Positions 42,285 to 52,606 are shown, counted from the stretch's first letter. The stretch is 64,000 nucleotides of DNA from QZLE01 sp033852135 (GCA_033852135.1 JAWSVB010000007.1:248001-312000), one strand, 5' to 3'. Translations and numbers: made by a program. The notes: generated from the letters alone by a model not told the origin.

Positions 42285-43613
42285 TTAAGTTTCAATTAAC
42301 TTCTGACTAATTTTAATAATACTTTCTCCCTCTTCTGCAAATGGCCGGCAGTAACAACACCCAACCACGCACGCTATTTCACCTCCAATGTAAACTATAG
42401 GTATTGATCCCCTAATCCATGGTGGAATTTGATACTCCTGAAAGATTTTTTTTAATTCATGAGAACCATTACGTCCAAAAGGGCGACAACGCTCACCACC
42501 TTGGCGATAGCGTATTGATATATCATTTCTATCAATACATTGTTTACTTATACCAATACCTGCTCCACTTGTAGAAACAAGAGTAAGTCGCTTATTTAAA
42601 GCAACCGGGACATTAAGATCCCAACCCTTTTCCTTAAATAATTTATCACTCTCTTTGATCTTGTCGATATACAACATCCCTTGATATCGACGTATGATGC
42701 CAAAATCCCAGTCTAAGATAGGGTTTTTATCTGCTTTTGCATTCAATAAAGACTCTATTCCAGATTCAAAGCGATCAGTATTTGGCAAAACTATACTGTT
42801 ATTTCGAATCCATAAACGCAAAATATTTTTTTGTTTGATGAAATCTAGCTGTTTCAACTCTGCAACATCTATCAAATTACCTGTACAGATACGCTGTAAT
42901 TCGGCACATGCAAAAGCATCTATTTGCTCACTTGCCTCCTTACAATGACTTGCGCTGCGCAACAGTGCCTTTTTAGCTCCTGGCCATCTTTTCTCCAACA
43001 ACGGGATAATCTCATTTCTCAATAAATTACGGTCATAGTCAGACTGTTGATTAGTTGGATCTTCTATCCACTTCAGGTGCTGCTGTTTGGCATATACCTC
43101 AAGTTGTTTGCGAGAAATATCTAAAAGTGGTCTAAGCAACCTTCCTTTACCCAACTTTCTTGATTCAGGAATACCACTTAATCCTTGCACACCCGCCCCT
43201 CGCATAGCCTGCTGCAAAAATGTTTCCACCTGATCATCTGCATGATGCGCAAATAACATAGTATCGGTGCTTTTATTCAATAACTGTTCAAATGCAGAAT
43301 AACGAGCATTCCTAGCGGATAGCTCTATGCTTTCACCTGGAGTTTTCTCGAGGTTTAATGTCACTAATTTATAGTTAATTCCATAACTTCTAACTAACTC
43401 ACCACAAAATTTAGCCCACTCAGAAGATACTTTCTGCAAACCATGGTCGATATGTACCGCCGTGATTTTTTTACCTATTAATTTTTCACTGTTCTCAGCA
43501 AGCATATGAAGTAAAGCCGTAGAATCCAGTCCACCACTAAAAGCGATCCAAATATTACCAATACTCGGATTTAATAGAATTTTATCGATTACTTGTTGGT
43601 CTATACTTGGCAT
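42285..43613 (-). CDS. tilS: tRNA(Ile)-lysidine synthetase
   Basis: Converts C34 of tRNA-Ile(CAU) to lysidine, changing both codon and amino-acid identity. The 442 residues have the PP-loop 'AFSGGLDSTALLHML' (24-38), 'DHGLQ' (about 57), 'AHHADDQVETFL', 'GIPESRKLGKGRLLRPLLD', 'EDPTN' and a C-terminal domain with 'IRYRQGGERCRPFGR'. It ends the minus-strand block downstream of accA, as in E. coli. Confidence 0.95.
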   Translation of the reverse strand: MPSIDQQVIDKILLNPSIGNIWIAFSGGLDSTALLHMLAENSEKLIGKKITAVHIDHGLQKVSSEWAKFCGELVRSYGINYKLVTLNLEKTPGESIELSARNARYSAFEQLLNKSTDTMLFAHHADDQVETFLQQAMRGAGVQGLSGIPESRKLGKGRLLRPLLDISRKQLEVYAKQQHLKWIEDPTNQQSDYDRNLLRNEIIPLLEKRWPGAKKALLRSASHCKEASEQIDAFACAELQRICTGNLIDVAELKQLDFIKQKNILRLWIRNNSIVLPNTDRFESGIESLLNAKADKNPILDWDFGIIRRYQGMLYIDKIKESDKLFKEKGWDLNVPVALNKRLTLVSTSGAGIGISKQCIDRNDISIRYRQGGERCRPFGRNGSHELKKIFQEYQIPPWIRGSIPIVYIGGEIACVVGCCYCRPFAEEGESIIKISQKLIET

Positions 43614-43755
43614 AGGTAAATAAGTTAGCTTAAAAATTAGTCTATAACAATTGATAAAGTAAATTTTGGATCATGAGAAATACTGCTTCAGCACCTACAG
43701 AATAATGAGATTCTAGAAGTTCTTAAACTACATACGATGATAATATAGTTACCAT

Positions 43756-43785
43756 ACAAAAAGGGTAAGCCTAAAGCTTACCCTT
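43756..43785 (-). terminator. Terminator downstream of accA
   Basis: A 10-bp perfect stem (43761-43770 with 43776-43785) and 5-base loop, followed on the minus strand by a short T-run. tilS then needs its own promoter or readthrough; the remaining gap shows nothing clear. Confidence 0.75.
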
Positions 43786-43810
43786 CTATTATTTATACAC
43801 GGCTAACCTA

Positions 43811-44767
43811 CTACTCTTTGTAGGTACCATAATCCATAAGCCTTTCATAGCGCCTATCGAGCATAGACTGAATGGGCATAGACTCAAGCTCATTGAGGTT
43901 TCTTACCAAGACACGACGAATAATGCCCGCCATGTTTTCTGGTTTTCGATGTGCTCCGCCAAGAGGTTCTTTAACAACCTCATCTATCAATCCAAGCTCA
44001 AGAAGTCTTTCAGAAGTGATTCCCATAACCTCAGCCGCTGTTGAAGCATATTCAGCACTTTTCCATAAGATTGACGCGCACCCTTCTGGAGAAATAACTG
44101 AATAAGTGCTGTATTGTAGCATCAGCACCTTGTCGCCAACTCCAATTGCCAAAGCTCCGCCAGAACCACCTTCACCAATCACAGTGCAGATTACTGGAAC
44201 TTTTAGCTTTGACATCTCAAATAGGTTTTTGGCTATAGCCTCACTTTGACCACGCTCTTCAGCTTCAATCCCTGGGTATGCTCCTGGTGTATCGATAAAG
44301 GTCATGATTGGCATGTTAAATTTTTCTGCCATCTTCATCAGGCGTAATGCTTTTCTATACCCTTCAGGTTGAGGCATTCCGAAGTTACGGCGAAGCTTCT
44401 CTTTGGTATCACGACCTTTCTGCTGACCTATAACCATCACTGGACGCCCTTCTAAGCGCGCAATGCCACCCACGATTGCAGGATCATCAGCAAAGGCTCT
44501 ATCACCATGCAGTTCATTAAACTCGGTAAAGATCTGGTCGATATAATCCAGGGTGTATGGTCTTCTGGGGTGCCTGGCAATCTGTGAAATCTGCCACGGA
44601 GTTAGATTTGTAAAAATCTGTTTGGTCAACTGTTTGCTTTTTGCTTGCAGTTGCGATATCTCTTCTCCAATGTTTAGATCGTTGTCGTTACCAACGTATC
44701 TTAACTCTTCAATTTTAGCTTCAAGCTCAGCGATCGGCTGCTCGAATTCAAGAAAATTTAGATCCAT
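43811..44767 (-). CDS. accA: Acetyl-CoA carboxylase carboxyltransferase subunit alpha
   Basis: With AccD, transfers carboxyl from biotin to acetyl-CoA to make malonyl-CoA, feeding the fab genes at 19-25 kb. The 318 residues show 'NLTPWQISQIARHPRRPYTLDYI' split over about 55-77, 'FTEFNELHGDRAFADD', 'MVIGQQKGRDTKEK', 'TFIDTPGAYPG' and 'GEGGSGGALAIGVGD'. It follows dnaE by 84 bp. Confidence 0.97.
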   Translation of the reverse strand: MDLNFLEFEQPIAELEAKIEELRYVGNDNDLNIGEEISQLQAKSKQLTKQIFTNLTPWQISQIARHPRRPYTLDYIDQIFTEFNELHGDRAFADDPAIVGGIARLEGRPVMVIGQQKGRDTKEKLRRNFGMPQPEGYRKALRLMKMAEKFNMPIMTFIDTPGAYPGIEAEERGQSEAIAKNLFEMSKLKVPVICTVIGEGGSGGALAIGVGDKVLMLQYSTYSVISPEGCASILWKSAEYASTAAEVMGITSERLLELGLIDEVVKEPLGGAHRKPENMAGIIRRVLVRNLNELESMPIQSMLDRRYERLMDYGTYKE

Positions 44768-44851
44768 AATTTTACTCTGCTCTATCTCGCATGTCTCTTA
44801 CGATATTCCAATTATCATACTTTGTAGAATTAAATGATATATGTGCATCTA

Positions 44852-47800
44852 TCAAAGATATTCAATTCTTACGCTATTCTCTGAAGTTATACCTTTCAAC
44901 CTCTGAATCAACTCATCCGTTGGGCGTACAGCCCAGCCGCGACCAAAATCAATATTGGCTTTCGCGCCTTCGGCCGAATATTCTATCATAACAGGACAAG
45001 ATCCGCTCTTAAAAGGCTCGATAACTTCTTTTAGTTTAAAGCTAAAATCAGAGGATATACTAGTAGATAGCAGTGATATAACCAATCTACGCGCACGATT
45101 TTCCCGCGCCTCTTCTATGGTGAATATTTGGTCTGCAACTACCTTATTGGCTTCACTACGCTCGTCATATCGCAACTGACCAGCAACAACTATAACTTCA
45201 TCACGCTGCAGCTTTGCTCCATACTCTTCAAACACTTTATTGAAAACTGAGACCTCTATTCTTCCGCTGCGATCATCTAAGGTTGCAAACCCCATCTTTC
45301 CACCTGATTGAGTCAGCATGGTTCGTAGCTCTACAATCATTCCTGCAACAAGAACATTCTTCCCTTTTGGCCCTTTAAAGCCTCTTGCTGCGCCTGACAT
45401 AGTGAGAACATCAACATTCTTTTTACTGATTATATGCTTAAGCTCACTCTCAAATTGGGTAATTGGGTGCCCCGTCAAAAACAGCCCTAGCGTATCCTTT
45501 TCATATCCGAGACGTTCAGACTCTACCCACTCAGCAACCACTGGGGAATTCTTTTGAGCTGTGTCATCATCTGACACAGCTGGAGCATCGAACCCAAATA
45601 GATCATTTTGCCCTGCAGCTGCAGCCTTTGAGTGCTGTTCAGCCTCTTGCAATGCTTCAGGGAGATTGTGCATTAATGTTGCTCGATTAGCACCAATTGA
45701 GTCCATTGCACCTGAGCGAATCAAGGCCTCTAGAACACGTTTATTTGCCTTGCGCAGATCTACCCGTTTACAAAAATCATAAATATCTTTATACGACCCA
45801 TTATCTTCACGCTCATGCACAATATTCTCAATCGCACCTTCACCAACGCCTTTGATAGCACCAAGGCCATAATGGATACTCTTCTCGCTATTGGCTCGAA
45901 ACATGTAGTTCGAGTTGTTTACATCTGGAGGCAATACCTCTATCTTTTGTTCACGACAATCCTCTATCAGAATAACCACCTTGTCGGTATTATCCATATC
46001 GGATGATAGTACGGCAGCCATAAATGGAGCAACGTAGTGAGTTTTAAGCCATGCTGTCTGATAGGAGACCAGTGCATAAGCTGCTGAATGCGATTTATTA
46101 AACCCATACTCAGCAAACTTCTCCATCAAATCGAAAATATGGGTTGCTACCCCCTCATCTACATCACGCGCTACAGCACCCTCTGTAAATATTGTTCGCT
46201 GCTTCTGCATCTCTTCAGGCTTTTTCTTACCCATTGCACGCCGCAGCATATCAGCACCACCAAGGGTATAATTGGCCAAAACCTGCGCCACTTGCATCAC
46301 CTGTTCCTGATACAAAATAGTCCCGTAAGTTGGCTTTAACACCGGTTCCAAATCTGGATGGGGGTACTCCACCGCAGCTCGCCCATGCTTTCTATCGATG
46401 AAATCATCAACCATTCCAGACTGCAGCGGACCTGGTCTAAACAAAGCCACCAGCGCTACAATATCTTCAAAGGTATCTGGTTGTAGCTTACGAATCAGAT
46501 CCTTCATACCCCGCGATTCCAGCTGGAATACTGCGGTAGTATTATATGCTTTCAATAATTCAAAGGTTTCTTCATCATCAAGAGGGATCTGGGCGATATC
46601 AATAAGATCTTCACCGCTCTCTCTCTTTTCAGCATTGATCGCTTTTAGAGCCCAATCTATGATGGTTAGGGTTCTGAGCCCCAAAAAGTCAAACTTAACT
46701 AGTCCAACCTCTTCCACATCATTTTTGTCATACTGGGTTACTACCGATGTTCCATCTGGCTCACAATATAGTGGAGAAAAGTCTGTTAGCAGCGATGGGG
46801 AGATAACTACACCACCAGCATGTTTTCCTACGTTACGCGCAACACCTTCAAGCTTGCGCGCAAGATCAATCATATACTTTACTTCATCATCACTATCGTA
46901 TTTCTGCTGCAACTCCTCCTCTTGAACCAAGGCTTTATCAAGAGTGATCCCTATCTCAAACGGAATCAGTTTAGCTATGCGATCAACAAAGCCATACGGA
47001 TGACCAAGAACACGCCCAACATCTCGAATAACCGCCTTAGCTGCCATAGTACCGTGAGTTGCAATCTGCGAGACACTTTCTCTACCATATTTTTCTGCAA
47101 CATAAGCAATAACTCGATCACGACCATCCATGCAGAAGTCGATATCGAAATCGGGCATCGATACACGCTCAGGATTTAAGAAACGTTCGAATAGCAGGTC
47201 ATACTGAAGTGGATCAAGGTCTGTAATCTTTAGGGCATAAGCAACCAATGAACCAGCACCAGATCCCCTGCCTGGACCAACGGGAACATCATTATCTTTT
47301 GACCATTGAATAAAGTCAGCTACGATAAGAAAGTATCCAGGAAACCCCATGTTTATAATTACATCTAGCTCTACATCAAGCCTATCGATATATTCCTTCT
47401 TCTTTTCTTCGTAATTATCCGCTTCTTTATCCAATAGGTGGATAAATCGCTCTTTTAACCCGTCGTGAGACAACTGCCGCAGATAATCATCAATAGTTAA
47501 CCCCTCAGGCACAGGAAAGTTTGGCAGAAAGTTTTTTCCTAGGGTAACTTCAAGCGAACATCTTTTAGCGATTTCAACTGTATTTTCTATAGCCTCTGGA
47601 ATATCGCTGAACAGTTCCACCATCTCTTCCGGGGAACGCAAATACTGCTCCTCAGAATAAAGTTTTGGGCGCCTTGGGTCATCTAAGGTAAACCCTTCAC
47701 AGATACACACTCTGGCTTCATGCGCTTCAAAATCACTTTTATCAATAAAGCAGACATTGTTGGTTGCAACCAATGGAAGATTAAGTTGCGTAGCCAAATC

Positions 47801-48352
47801 AACTGCAGAATGGATGTACTGATTCTCACCCTCTCGACCTGTTCTTTGTAATTCTACGTAGTAGCTATTATCAGGAAACAGCTGCATCCAATCGTGCAGA
47901 TGCTCTTTAGCAATATCAACATTTCCACCAAGTAGATCCTTTCCCAGCTCCCCATCTCGCGCAGCTGAAAGTGCTATTAATCCGTCGGTATGACCTTCTA
48001 GTAGAGAAAAATTTACAATCGCCTTATCGTTTATCTGCCCCTCTGTATATCCTTTAGAGATCAGGCGCATCAGATTCATATAGCCTTCAAGGTTTTTACA
48101 CAAAAGTGTTACCTTGAATACCTCTTCTGCATCTCTTGCCACCCAAATGTCTGCGCCGATAATAGGTTTAACGCCTGCCCCATGCATAGCTTTATAAAAT
48201 TTAACCATGGCAAACAAGTTACTTTGATCTGTCAGAGCAATAGCTCCAATTCCAAGATCAGCAACTTTCTTAGCAAGTTTCTTTATCCGAACAATCCCAT
48301 CAACCAACGAGTATTCAGTGTGCAAACTTAAATGTACGAAATCCTGACTCAA
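44852..48352 (-). CDS. dnaE: DNA polymerase III alpha subunit
   Basis: Catalytic subunit of the replicative polymerase. The 1166 residues match DnaE1 in length: N-terminal PHP domain ('FVHLSLHTEYSLVDG'), palm with catalytic Asp residues in 'MPDFDIDFCMDGRD', 'GPGRGSGAGSLVAYAL', 'FRPGPLQSGMV', then helix-hairpin-helix, an OB domain and a C-terminal tau-binding region. The start is TTG with GGAG eight bases upstream; there is no in-frame ATG before the PHP motif. It lies 26 bp after rnhB. Confidence 0.97.
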   Translation of the reverse strand: MSQDFVHLSLHTEYSLVDGIVRIKKLAKKVADLGIGAIALTDQSNLFAMVKFYKAMHGAGVKPIIGADIWVARDAEEVFKVTLLCKNLEGYMNLMRLISKGYTEGQINDKAIVNFSLLEGHTDGLIALSAARDGELGKDLLGGNVDIAKEHLHDWMQLFPDNSYYVELQRTGREGENQYIHSAVDLATQLNLPLVATNNVCFIDKSDFEAHEARVCICEGFTLDDPRRPKLYSEEQYLRSPEEMVELFSDIPEAIENTVEIAKRCSLEVTLGKNFLPNFPVPEGLTIDDYLRQLSHDGLKERFIHLLDKEADNYEEKKKEYIDRLDVELDVIINMGFPGYFLIVADFIQWSKDNDVPVGPGRGSGAGSLVAYALKITDLDPLQYDLLFERFLNPERVSMPDFDIDFCMDGRDRVIAYVAEKYGRESVSQIATHGTMAAKAVIRDVGRVLGHPYGFVDRIAKLIPFEIGITLDKALVQEEELQQKYDSDDEVKYMIDLARKLEGVARNVGKHAGGVVISPSLLTDFSPLYCEPDGTSVVTQYDKNDVEEVGLVKFDFLGLRTLTIIDWALKAINAEKRESGEDLIDIAQIPLDDEETFELLKAYNTTAVFQLESRGMKDLIRKLQPDTFEDIVALVALFRPGPLQSGMVDDFIDRKHGRAAVEYPHPDLEPVLKPTYGTILYQEQVMQVAQVLANYTLGGADMLRRAMGKKKPEEMQKQRTIFTEGAVARDVDEGVATHIFDLMEKFAEYGFNKSHSAAYALVSYQTAWLKTHYVAPFMAAVLSSDMDNTDKVVILIEDCREQKIEVLPPDVNNSNYMFRANSEKSIHYGLGAIKGVGEGAIENIVHEREDNGSYKDIYDFCKRVDLRKANKRVLEALIRSGAMDSIGANRATLMHNLPEALQEAEQHSKAAAAGQNDLFGFDAPAVSDDDTAQKNSPVVAEWVESERLGYEKDTLGLFLTGHPITQFESELKHIISKKNVDVLTMSGAARGFKGPKGKNVLVAGMIVELRTMLTQSGGKMGFATLDDRSGRIEVSVFNKVFEEYGAKLQRDEVIVVAGQLRYDERSEANKVVADQIFTIEEARENRARRLVISLLSTSISSDFSFKLKEVIEPFKSGSCPVMIEYSAEGAKANIDFGRGWAVRPTDELIQRLKGITSENSVRIEYL

Positions 48353-48378
48353 CCTTATTTCTCCAACACTTTAGCGCT

Positions 48379-48981
48379 CTATGATATAGGAGCTGCAAGA
48401 AGCTCACTAACTGGGCGGAATGATTTACGATGCACAGGGGTTGGCCCTAAACGTTGTAAAGATTCAATATGCATTTTAGTTCCATAACCTTTATGTTGAG
48501 CAAACCCATAACCTGGGTATTGCTGATCAAGGGTTATTAACTCTTTATCTCTTGCTTGCTTAGCAAGAATCGATGCAGCACTTATCTCAGCAACCAGTTG
48601 ATCACCTTTTATAATTGCCTCAACCGAAATATTAATTTGTGGACACCGGTTGCCATCCACTTGAACATGGCCAGGTGTGACATCCAGTTTTTCAACAGAC
48701 CTTTTCATAGCTAGCATAGATGCCTGCAGGATATTGATTGAATCTATCTCTTCAACAGTTGCATAGGCAATCGCCCATGATAGTGCCCGCTCTTTTATCT
48801 GCTCTTCTAAAAGCTTTCTTTTCTTTTCAGATAACTTTTTGGAATCCATTAATCCTTCAATAGGTTTTTCAGGATTCAAAATTACCGCTGCAGCAAATAC
48901 AGCTCCAGCTAAAGGACCTCTACCAGCTTCATCCACACCAGCAATTAGCACTTTATTTGAACCTAGTTGAGTAAAATCCAT
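48379..48981 (-). CDS. rnhB: Ribonuclease HII
   Basis: Removes ribonucleotides embedded in DNA. The family signature 'GVDEAGRGPLAGAV' (Asp and Glu catalytic) is near the start, with 'DSKKLSEKKR', 'EAIIKGDQLVAEISAASILAK' split over about 125-145 and 'YPGYGFAQHKGYGT'. I choose the ATG at 48981, preceded by AGGA, which gives the family's usual N-terminal length; a GTG pair nine codons upstream is also open. It lies between lpxB and dnaE as in E. coli. Confidence 0.95.
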   Translation of the reverse strand: MDFTQLGSNKVLIAGVDEAGRGPLAGAVFAAAVILNPEKPIEGLMDSKKLSEKKRKLLEEQIKERALSWAIAYATVEEIDSINILQASMLAMKRSVEKLDVTPGHVQVDGNRCPQINISVEAIIKGDQLVAEISAASILAKQARDKELITLDQQYPGYGFAQHKGYGTKMHIESLQRLGPTPVHRKSFRPVSELLAAPIS

Positions 48982-49046
48982 ATTTTCCTGAGCCGCTTCT
49001 TGCACCACTTCTACATCACCTTTTCCATCTAAATGCGAAAAATCAG

Positions 49047-50219
49047 TTAGCTTGCCTTGATCAATCCAGCAATAGCCTCAGCAGCTTGCTTACTTGCATC
49101 TCTACGAATATCAGATCCCATACGCTTAAACTTGCGCAGCAGCCTCTCATTACCATCCTCAGCATCCAATAATCTTTGCAATTCTATACCTAGTAGGTCA
49201 CCACTTACATCATTTTGGATAAACTCAGGTACCAACTTCTCCCCGGCAAGGAGGTTTGGTAGCGAATAAGAATCTACTTTTATCAGCCTTTTATATATCT
49301 GATAAGTGATTGGAGCTAGCTTATAAGCCATAACCATAGGCCTACCTATCAACATAGTTTCAAGTGTAGCTGTACCTGATGCCACTAAAACCACATCGGC
49401 AGCAGCAATTGCACTACGAGCCCCGCCTTGTTTGATTAAAACATGATCTTGTAGGTTATGCCGTGCTACAAATTCCGCAAATAAACTACAACAATTCTCT
49501 GTAGGCAGAGGAGCTATAAATTTTATATTTGGATCGACTGATTTCAACCAAGAGCATGCAGTTAAAAATGGATCTGCCAGCCGTTTAATCTCTGAAAAAC
49601 GACTGCCGGGCATAATTGTCACCACCTTCCCTTCAGATGGTAGTGAAAGCTGTTTTCTACTTGGGACTCTATCTTGTGTAAAAGCTACTTCATCCGCAAG
49701 TGTATGACCAATACAGCGCACGGGAATATTATTTTCGTGATATATTTTTTCTTCAAATGGGAACAGGGCAAGCATTAAGTCCACAGCCTGTTTTATCTGC
49801 TTAACCCTCCCGCTTCTCCAGGCCCATACTGAAGGACTTACATAGTGAACGGTTTTAATCCCAGACTGTTTAATCTTCTGCTCAAGCCCTAGATTAAAGT
49901 CAGGAGCATCTATCCCTATAACAATATCTGCCCGCGCTGCTACCAGTTGCTTTGCTAAGTTTTTTCTAATTTTTAATAGTTCAGGAAGTCTGAAAGCAAC
50001 CTCAGTTATCCCCATAACTGATAGCTTTTCAAGAGGGAATAATGATTCGAAGCCTAAGCTAACCATCTGCGGGCCACCTATCCCCAAAAATTTTGCGTGT
50101 GGGTAAGTCTTACGGAGAGCCTTGATTAAGCTCACACCAATATTATCGCCGGAATGCTCACCTACAACGATTCCAATTATAGGGTGATTTAAATTTTCAG
50201 GTCTATCTGATGATTCCAC
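49047..50219 (-). CDS. lpxB: Lipid-A-disaccharide synthase
   Basis: Condenses UDP-2,3-diacylglucosamine with lipid X in lipid A synthesis at the inner membrane. Motifs: 'GIVVGEHSGDNIGVSLIKAL', 'FLGIGGPQM', 'IGIDAPDFNLGLE', 'HYVSPSVWAWRSGRVK', 'LPGSR'-like 'IMPGSRFSEIK' and 'LVASGTATLETMLIGRPMVMAYK'. No ATG is available at the right place. I choose GTG at 50219, which has AGAAG eight bases before it; GTG at 50225 and TTG at 50243 are alternatives. All overlap the lpxA end. Confidence 0.94.
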   Translation of the reverse strand: MESSDRPENLNHPIIGIVVGEHSGDNIGVSLIKALRKTYPHAKFLGIGGPQMVSLGFESLFPLEKLSVMGITEVAFRLPELLKIRKNLAKQLVAARADIVIGIDAPDFNLGLEQKIKQSGIKTVHYVSPSVWAWRSGRVKQIKQAVDLMLALFPFEEKIYHENNIPVRCIGHTLADEVAFTQDRVPSRKQLSLPSEGKVVTIMPGSRFSEIKRLADPFLTACSWLKSVDPNIKFIAPLPTENCCSLFAEFVARHNLQDHVLIKQGGARSAIAAADVVLVASGTATLETMLIGRPMVMAYKLAPITYQIYKRLIKVDSYSLPNLLAGEKLVPEFIQNDVSGDLLGIELQRLLDAEDGNERLLRKFKRMGSDIRRDASKQAAEAIAGLIKAS

Positions 50220-50973
50220 GTTCACTACTTCTAATGAACTCAACCATTAGGCGCACCTCTTCAATTGCACCCGACTCTTCTTCTATTTTTTGCAAAGCAT
50301 CTTCAAGCTTTTGGCCTGACATATATATCGCTTTATAGGCATTTTTGATTGCCCTAATTTTTTCCTGAGAGAATCCTCTCCGCTTCAACCCTTCAGAATT
50401 TATCCCTCTTGGAGCCGCTAAGTGTCCTGATGCTGTAACATAGGTTGGAACATCTCTATTTATCACACTACCAAAGGCAGCAAAACTATGAGCTCCTATC
50501 TTGCAAAATTGGTGCACTAGGGCAAATCCTGCCAAGATAGCATAATCTTCAACTATCACATGCCCTGCCAATGATGACGAATTTGACATGACACAGTTAT
50601 TGCCAACCACACAGTCATGAGCAATATGGCAATATGCCATTATCCAATTATCATTCCCAACTTGGGTATAACCTAAATCTTGAGCGGTTCCACGATTTAC
50701 GGTGCAATATTCACGAAATACGTTTCTATCACCTACAATCAGCCTGGTATCTTCCCCAGCGTATTTTTTATCTTGCGGAGCCTCACCAATAGAAGCGAAT
50801 TGAAATATTTTATTCTCACGCCCAATTTCTGTTGGACCATTAATAACAACATGAGGGCCAACCCAGGTGTCATCACCAATAACAACACCTTTTCCAATAA
50901 CTGAAAACGGCCCGATGGTTACGTTATCTCCGATCGTGGCCGTAGGATCAATGACTGCTCTGGGGTCTATCAA
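50203..50973 (-). CDS. lpxA: UDP-N-acetylglucosamine acyltransferase
   Basis: First enzyme of lipid A synthesis, a left-handed beta-helix trimer. The 256 residues open with hexapeptide repeats ('IDPTATIGDNVTIGPFSVI') and contain 'SIGEAPQDKKYAGE', 'HIAHDCVVGNNCVMSNSSSL' and 'GFALVHQFCKIGAHSF', followed by the helical C-terminal part. It starts with TTG one base after the fabZ stop, with AGGA seven bases upstream, and its end overlaps lpxB. Confidence 0.96.
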   Translation of the reverse strand: MIDPRAVIDPTATIGDNVTIGPFSVIGKGVVIGDDTWVGPHVVINGPTEIGRENKIFQFASIGEAPQDKKYAGEDTRLIVGDRNVFREYCTVNRGTAQDLGYTQVGNDNWIMAYCHIAHDCVVGNNCVMSNSSSLAGHVIVEDYAILAGFALVHQFCKIGAHSFAAFGSVINRDVPTYVTASGHLAAPRGINSEGLKRRGFSQEKIRAIKNAYKAIYMSGQKLEDALQKIEEESGAIEEVRLMVEFIRSSERGIIR

Positions 50974-50974
50974 T

Positions 50975-51412
50975 CTAAATTCCTTTTAGTGTACAAATAA
51001 TCTCTGCTTGAGCTGCTTTTTCCCCATCTACTGTAGCAACTGCTGAAAATACCCACATACCTCTGCGGACTTTTTCAATTTTTCCTTCCATCATCAGTTT
51101 ATCACCCGGTTCAACTGGCCTCTTAAATCTGACCTTATCTGTACCTACCAATAAAACAATTTGATTACCATTTAACTCTGCATCAACACTTTTAAATGCT
51201 AATACTCCACAAACCTGAGCCATAGCTTCAACTATCAGCACACCCGGCATTACTGGCTTATTAGGAAAATGTCCTTGAAAAAACTCTTCATTAGCAGTTA
51301 CATTCTTATAACCTAATATTCTTTCAGATTTTTCCAGCTCGAGGATCCTATCCACTAATAAAAAAGGGTAGCGATGTGGTAATATCGACTTAATTTCTGT
51401 AATGTCCATCAT
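50975..51412 (-). CDS. fabZ: 3-hydroxyacyl-ACP dehydratase FabZ
   Basis: Dehydrates 3-hydroxyacyl-ACP, competing with LpxA and LpxD for 3-hydroxymyristoyl-ACP. The 145 residues have a hot-dog fold with 'LPHRYPFLLVDRILE' (10-24), 'NEEFFQGHFPNKPVMPGVLIVE' split over about 41-62 (catalytic His and Glu) and 'RPVEPGDKL'. It sits between lpxD and lpxA; the 174-bp gap towards lpxD is larger than elsewhere in the operon and shows nothing recognisable. Confidence 0.97.
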   Translation of the reverse strand: MMDITEIKSILPHRYPFLLVDRILELEKSERILGYKNVTANEEFFQGHFPNKPVMPGVLIVEAMAQVCGVLAFKSVDAELNGNQIVLLVGTDKVRFKRPVEPGDKLMMEGKIEKVRRGMWVFSAVATVDGEKAAQAEIICTLKGI

Positions 51413-51586
51413 GCTGAAAATAAATTCCTGTGTTGTGTTTAAAAAATCTGGATTAGGATTGAATCACCTGAGGGCTTCTCAGTCAATTACTAATTGCACA
51501 TTATTTTACCTTAAAAAGAACTTAACTGATCAATTTAATCACATTTTATTTATTCAAATAAATAACAACTCCAAAATGGCTAAATT

Positions 51587-52603
51587 CTACTCCTTGAATG
51601 ACAACTGTCTTTCTAGCTTTTTCACCCTTTTAAATAGGGTGTCTAGCAAGTTCAAACGTGCCAATTTTTTCTTCCATTTCCTATCTTGATCCGCAGCAAA
51701 GCTTGATGAATAAACTCCTGGCTCTGCAATAGATTTAGTAACTAACGACTTTGCTGTGATATGCACACCATTACAAATATCCAAGTGCCCTGCAATTCCA
51801 ACCATCCCAGCAATGGTACAATTTTCACCAATCTTTGAGCTACCAGCTATAGCAGTACCTCCTGCTATAGCTGTATTTTTTCCAATACATACGTTGTGCG
51901 CTACTTGTATTTGGTTATCTAGCTTCACACCATCACTGATAATAGTATCTTCAATTGCTCCACGATCAATAGTTGTATTGGCTCCAATTTCAACATCGTC
52001 ACCAACAACAACTCTTCCAATCTGCTCTATTTTAACCCATTTCCCTTGATCATTTGCAAACCCAAACCCATCCGCACCAATAACAGCTCCAGAATGGATT
52101 ATGCAGTTACTACCAACCTGACACTCTTCATATATAGTTACATTAGGATAGATTATCGTGCCGCTGCCAATTATTGAGCCTCTACTTAAAACTACTCCAG
52201 CTCCAATTGTAACTCGATCGCCAATCACACAATCTGAATCAATAAATACATTTGCTGAAATATCACAGGCTTTACCAATTACCACACTTGGCGCAACACT
52301 GACATTTTGTGAAATTTTAGATGACAACCGTGATTTTGGATATAAAATTTTTGTCGCTTTAGCATACATAAGATATGGGTTATCAGAAATCAAACAGGGT
52401 CTATCTAGGATTTTGGACACTTCTTGATTAACAATCAAAGCAGATGCCTTGCACCCCTTAACCTGATCTTTATATTTTGAATTTGCTAAAAAGCTAATTG
52501 CGCCTTGGGTGGCACCTTGTAAAGTGGCAACCGCAGTTATCTCGCAATTGCCATCCCCTTTATACTTGACATCTAACTGAGCAGCTAGATCTTTAAGCAG
52601 CAT
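51587..52603 (-). CDS. lpxD: UDP-3-O-acylglucosamine N-acyltransferase
   Basis: Third step of lipid A synthesis. The 338 residues have an N-terminal uridine-binding domain ('DLAAQLDVKYKGDG', 'ISFLANSKYKDQV') and a left-handed beta-helix of hexapeptide repeats with 'SGAVIGADGFGFANDQGKWV', 'VGDDVEIGANTTIDRGAI' and 'HNVCIGKNTAIAGGTAIAG'. It is 3 bp after skp. Confidence 0.97.
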   Translation of the reverse strand: MLLKDLAAQLDVKYKGDGNCEITAVATLQGATQGAISFLANSKYKDQVKGCKASALIVNQEVSKILDRPCLISDNPYLMYAKATKILYPKSRLSSKISQNVSVAPSVVIGKACDISANVFIDSDCVIGDRVTIGAGVVLSRGSIIGSGTIIYPNVTIYEECQVGSNCIIHSGAVIGADGFGFANDQGKWVKIEQIGRVVVGDDVEIGANTTIDRGAIEDTIISDGVKLDNQIQVAHNVCIGKNTAIAGGTAIAGSSKIGENCTIAGMVGIAGHLDICNGVHITAKSLVTKSIAEPGVYSSSFAADQDRKWKKKLARLNLLDTLFKRVKKLERQLSFKE

Positions 52604-52606
52604 GGT

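Noticed and set aside
46398..46925. 175-codon plus-strand frame opposite dnaE
   Set aside because: The Ser-rich translation is typical of an antisense shadow of a conserved gene, and no ribosome site precedes it.
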